Assembly (NCBI GenBank): GCA_026954015.1
Contig: JAIXLP010000048.1
Location: 74,387-138,386, forward strand
Length of the DNA: 64,000 nt
Reading direction: 5' to 3'
Origin: Burkholderiales bacterium
GTDB lineage: Bacteria; Pseudomonadota; Gammaproteobacteria; Burkholderiales; Burkholderiaceae_C
Shown: piece after piece, positions 63,984 to 64,000 of the stretch
Layout: every line of letters starts with the position of its first letter
How positions within the stretch are numbered: position 1 is the stretch's first letter
The notes under the pieces: generated by a model
The model's database searches: none
What the model was told of the DNA's origin: nothing
Seen by the model: the letters and a program-made list of their open reading frames with translations, nothing else
Program-made: the position numbers and the translations under genes

Positions 63984-64000
63984 ATGTCGTCCCCTACCCA
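63984..64000 (+). CDS. Possible start of a gene divergent from the LysR regulator (cut by window end)
   Basis: An ATG followed by codons for SSPT runs off the window. The only support is the divergent layout with the LysR gene and the operator-like palindrome. No ribosome site is evident, and five codons are too few to identify a product. Confidence 0.2.

Overview
The window is about 70% G+C, and nearly every codon ends in G or C. Gene content and protein features point to a betaproteobacterium of the order Burkholderiales, most likely family Comamonadaceae. The evidence is the cyanophycin synthetase pair with its DUF1854/ABC partners, a complete dcw cell-division cluster running from mraZ to lpxC, a zinc-free type of DksA, and a dispersed short hairpin repeat that I associate with comamonads (from memory, not checked). 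The genus cannot be fixed from the sequence alone.

Layout, left to right. 1-4.6 kb: the 3' part of a MetR-like LysR regulator converges on a degP/mucD-type protease - response regulator - sensor kinase operon, which has a candidate self-regulatory box. 4.7-19 kb: a type II secretion locus, with gspC divergent from gspGHIJKLMNDE. Three unrelated genes (RcnB-like, PEBP, LLM oxidoreductase) follow, and then gspF with a 5'-nucleotidase. 19-27.5 kb: a small hypothetical gene and a DUF1854 gene plus ABC exporter, divergent from the synthetases cphA' and cphA. 27.5-28 kb: creA. 28-46.6 kb, all on the minus strand: mraZ-rsmH-ftsL-ftsI-murE-murF-mraY-murD-ftsW-murG-murC-ddl-ftsQ-ftsA-ftsZ-lpxC, mostly joined by 4-bp ATGA or GTGA overlaps. 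46.8-54.5 kb, minus strand: DUF484-xerC, a small ORF, a COG0523 GTPase, dksA, a STAS-like protein and hslVU. 54.6-64 kb: an exported argininosuccinate-lyase-like protein, doxX, a Nudix/metallo-beta-lactamase fusion, cysK, the RNase P RNA (minus), an amidase, htpX, a DUF3025 gene and a LysR regulator at the right edge.

The points most worth a second look are the following. (1) A family of roughly 50-bp imperfect hairpin repeats lies between genes, at gene ends where it supplies stop codons or tails, and apparently in frame inside murG and the DUF3025 gene. (2) Two tandem duplications, one at each end of murG, each create a 27-28 codon mini-ORF with ATGA overlaps on both sides. (3) The cyanophycin locus pairs an intact CphA with a CphA' whose ligase P-loop is degenerate, next to an ABC exporter carrying an extra N-terminal domain and zinc ribbon. 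(4) mraZ is preceded by four direct repeats spaced exactly 10 bp apart. (5) A lyase of the argininosuccinate lyase superfamily carries a signal peptide.

No tRNA, CRISPR array, prophage or insertion sequence was seen. No gene-free stretch exceeds 300 bases.
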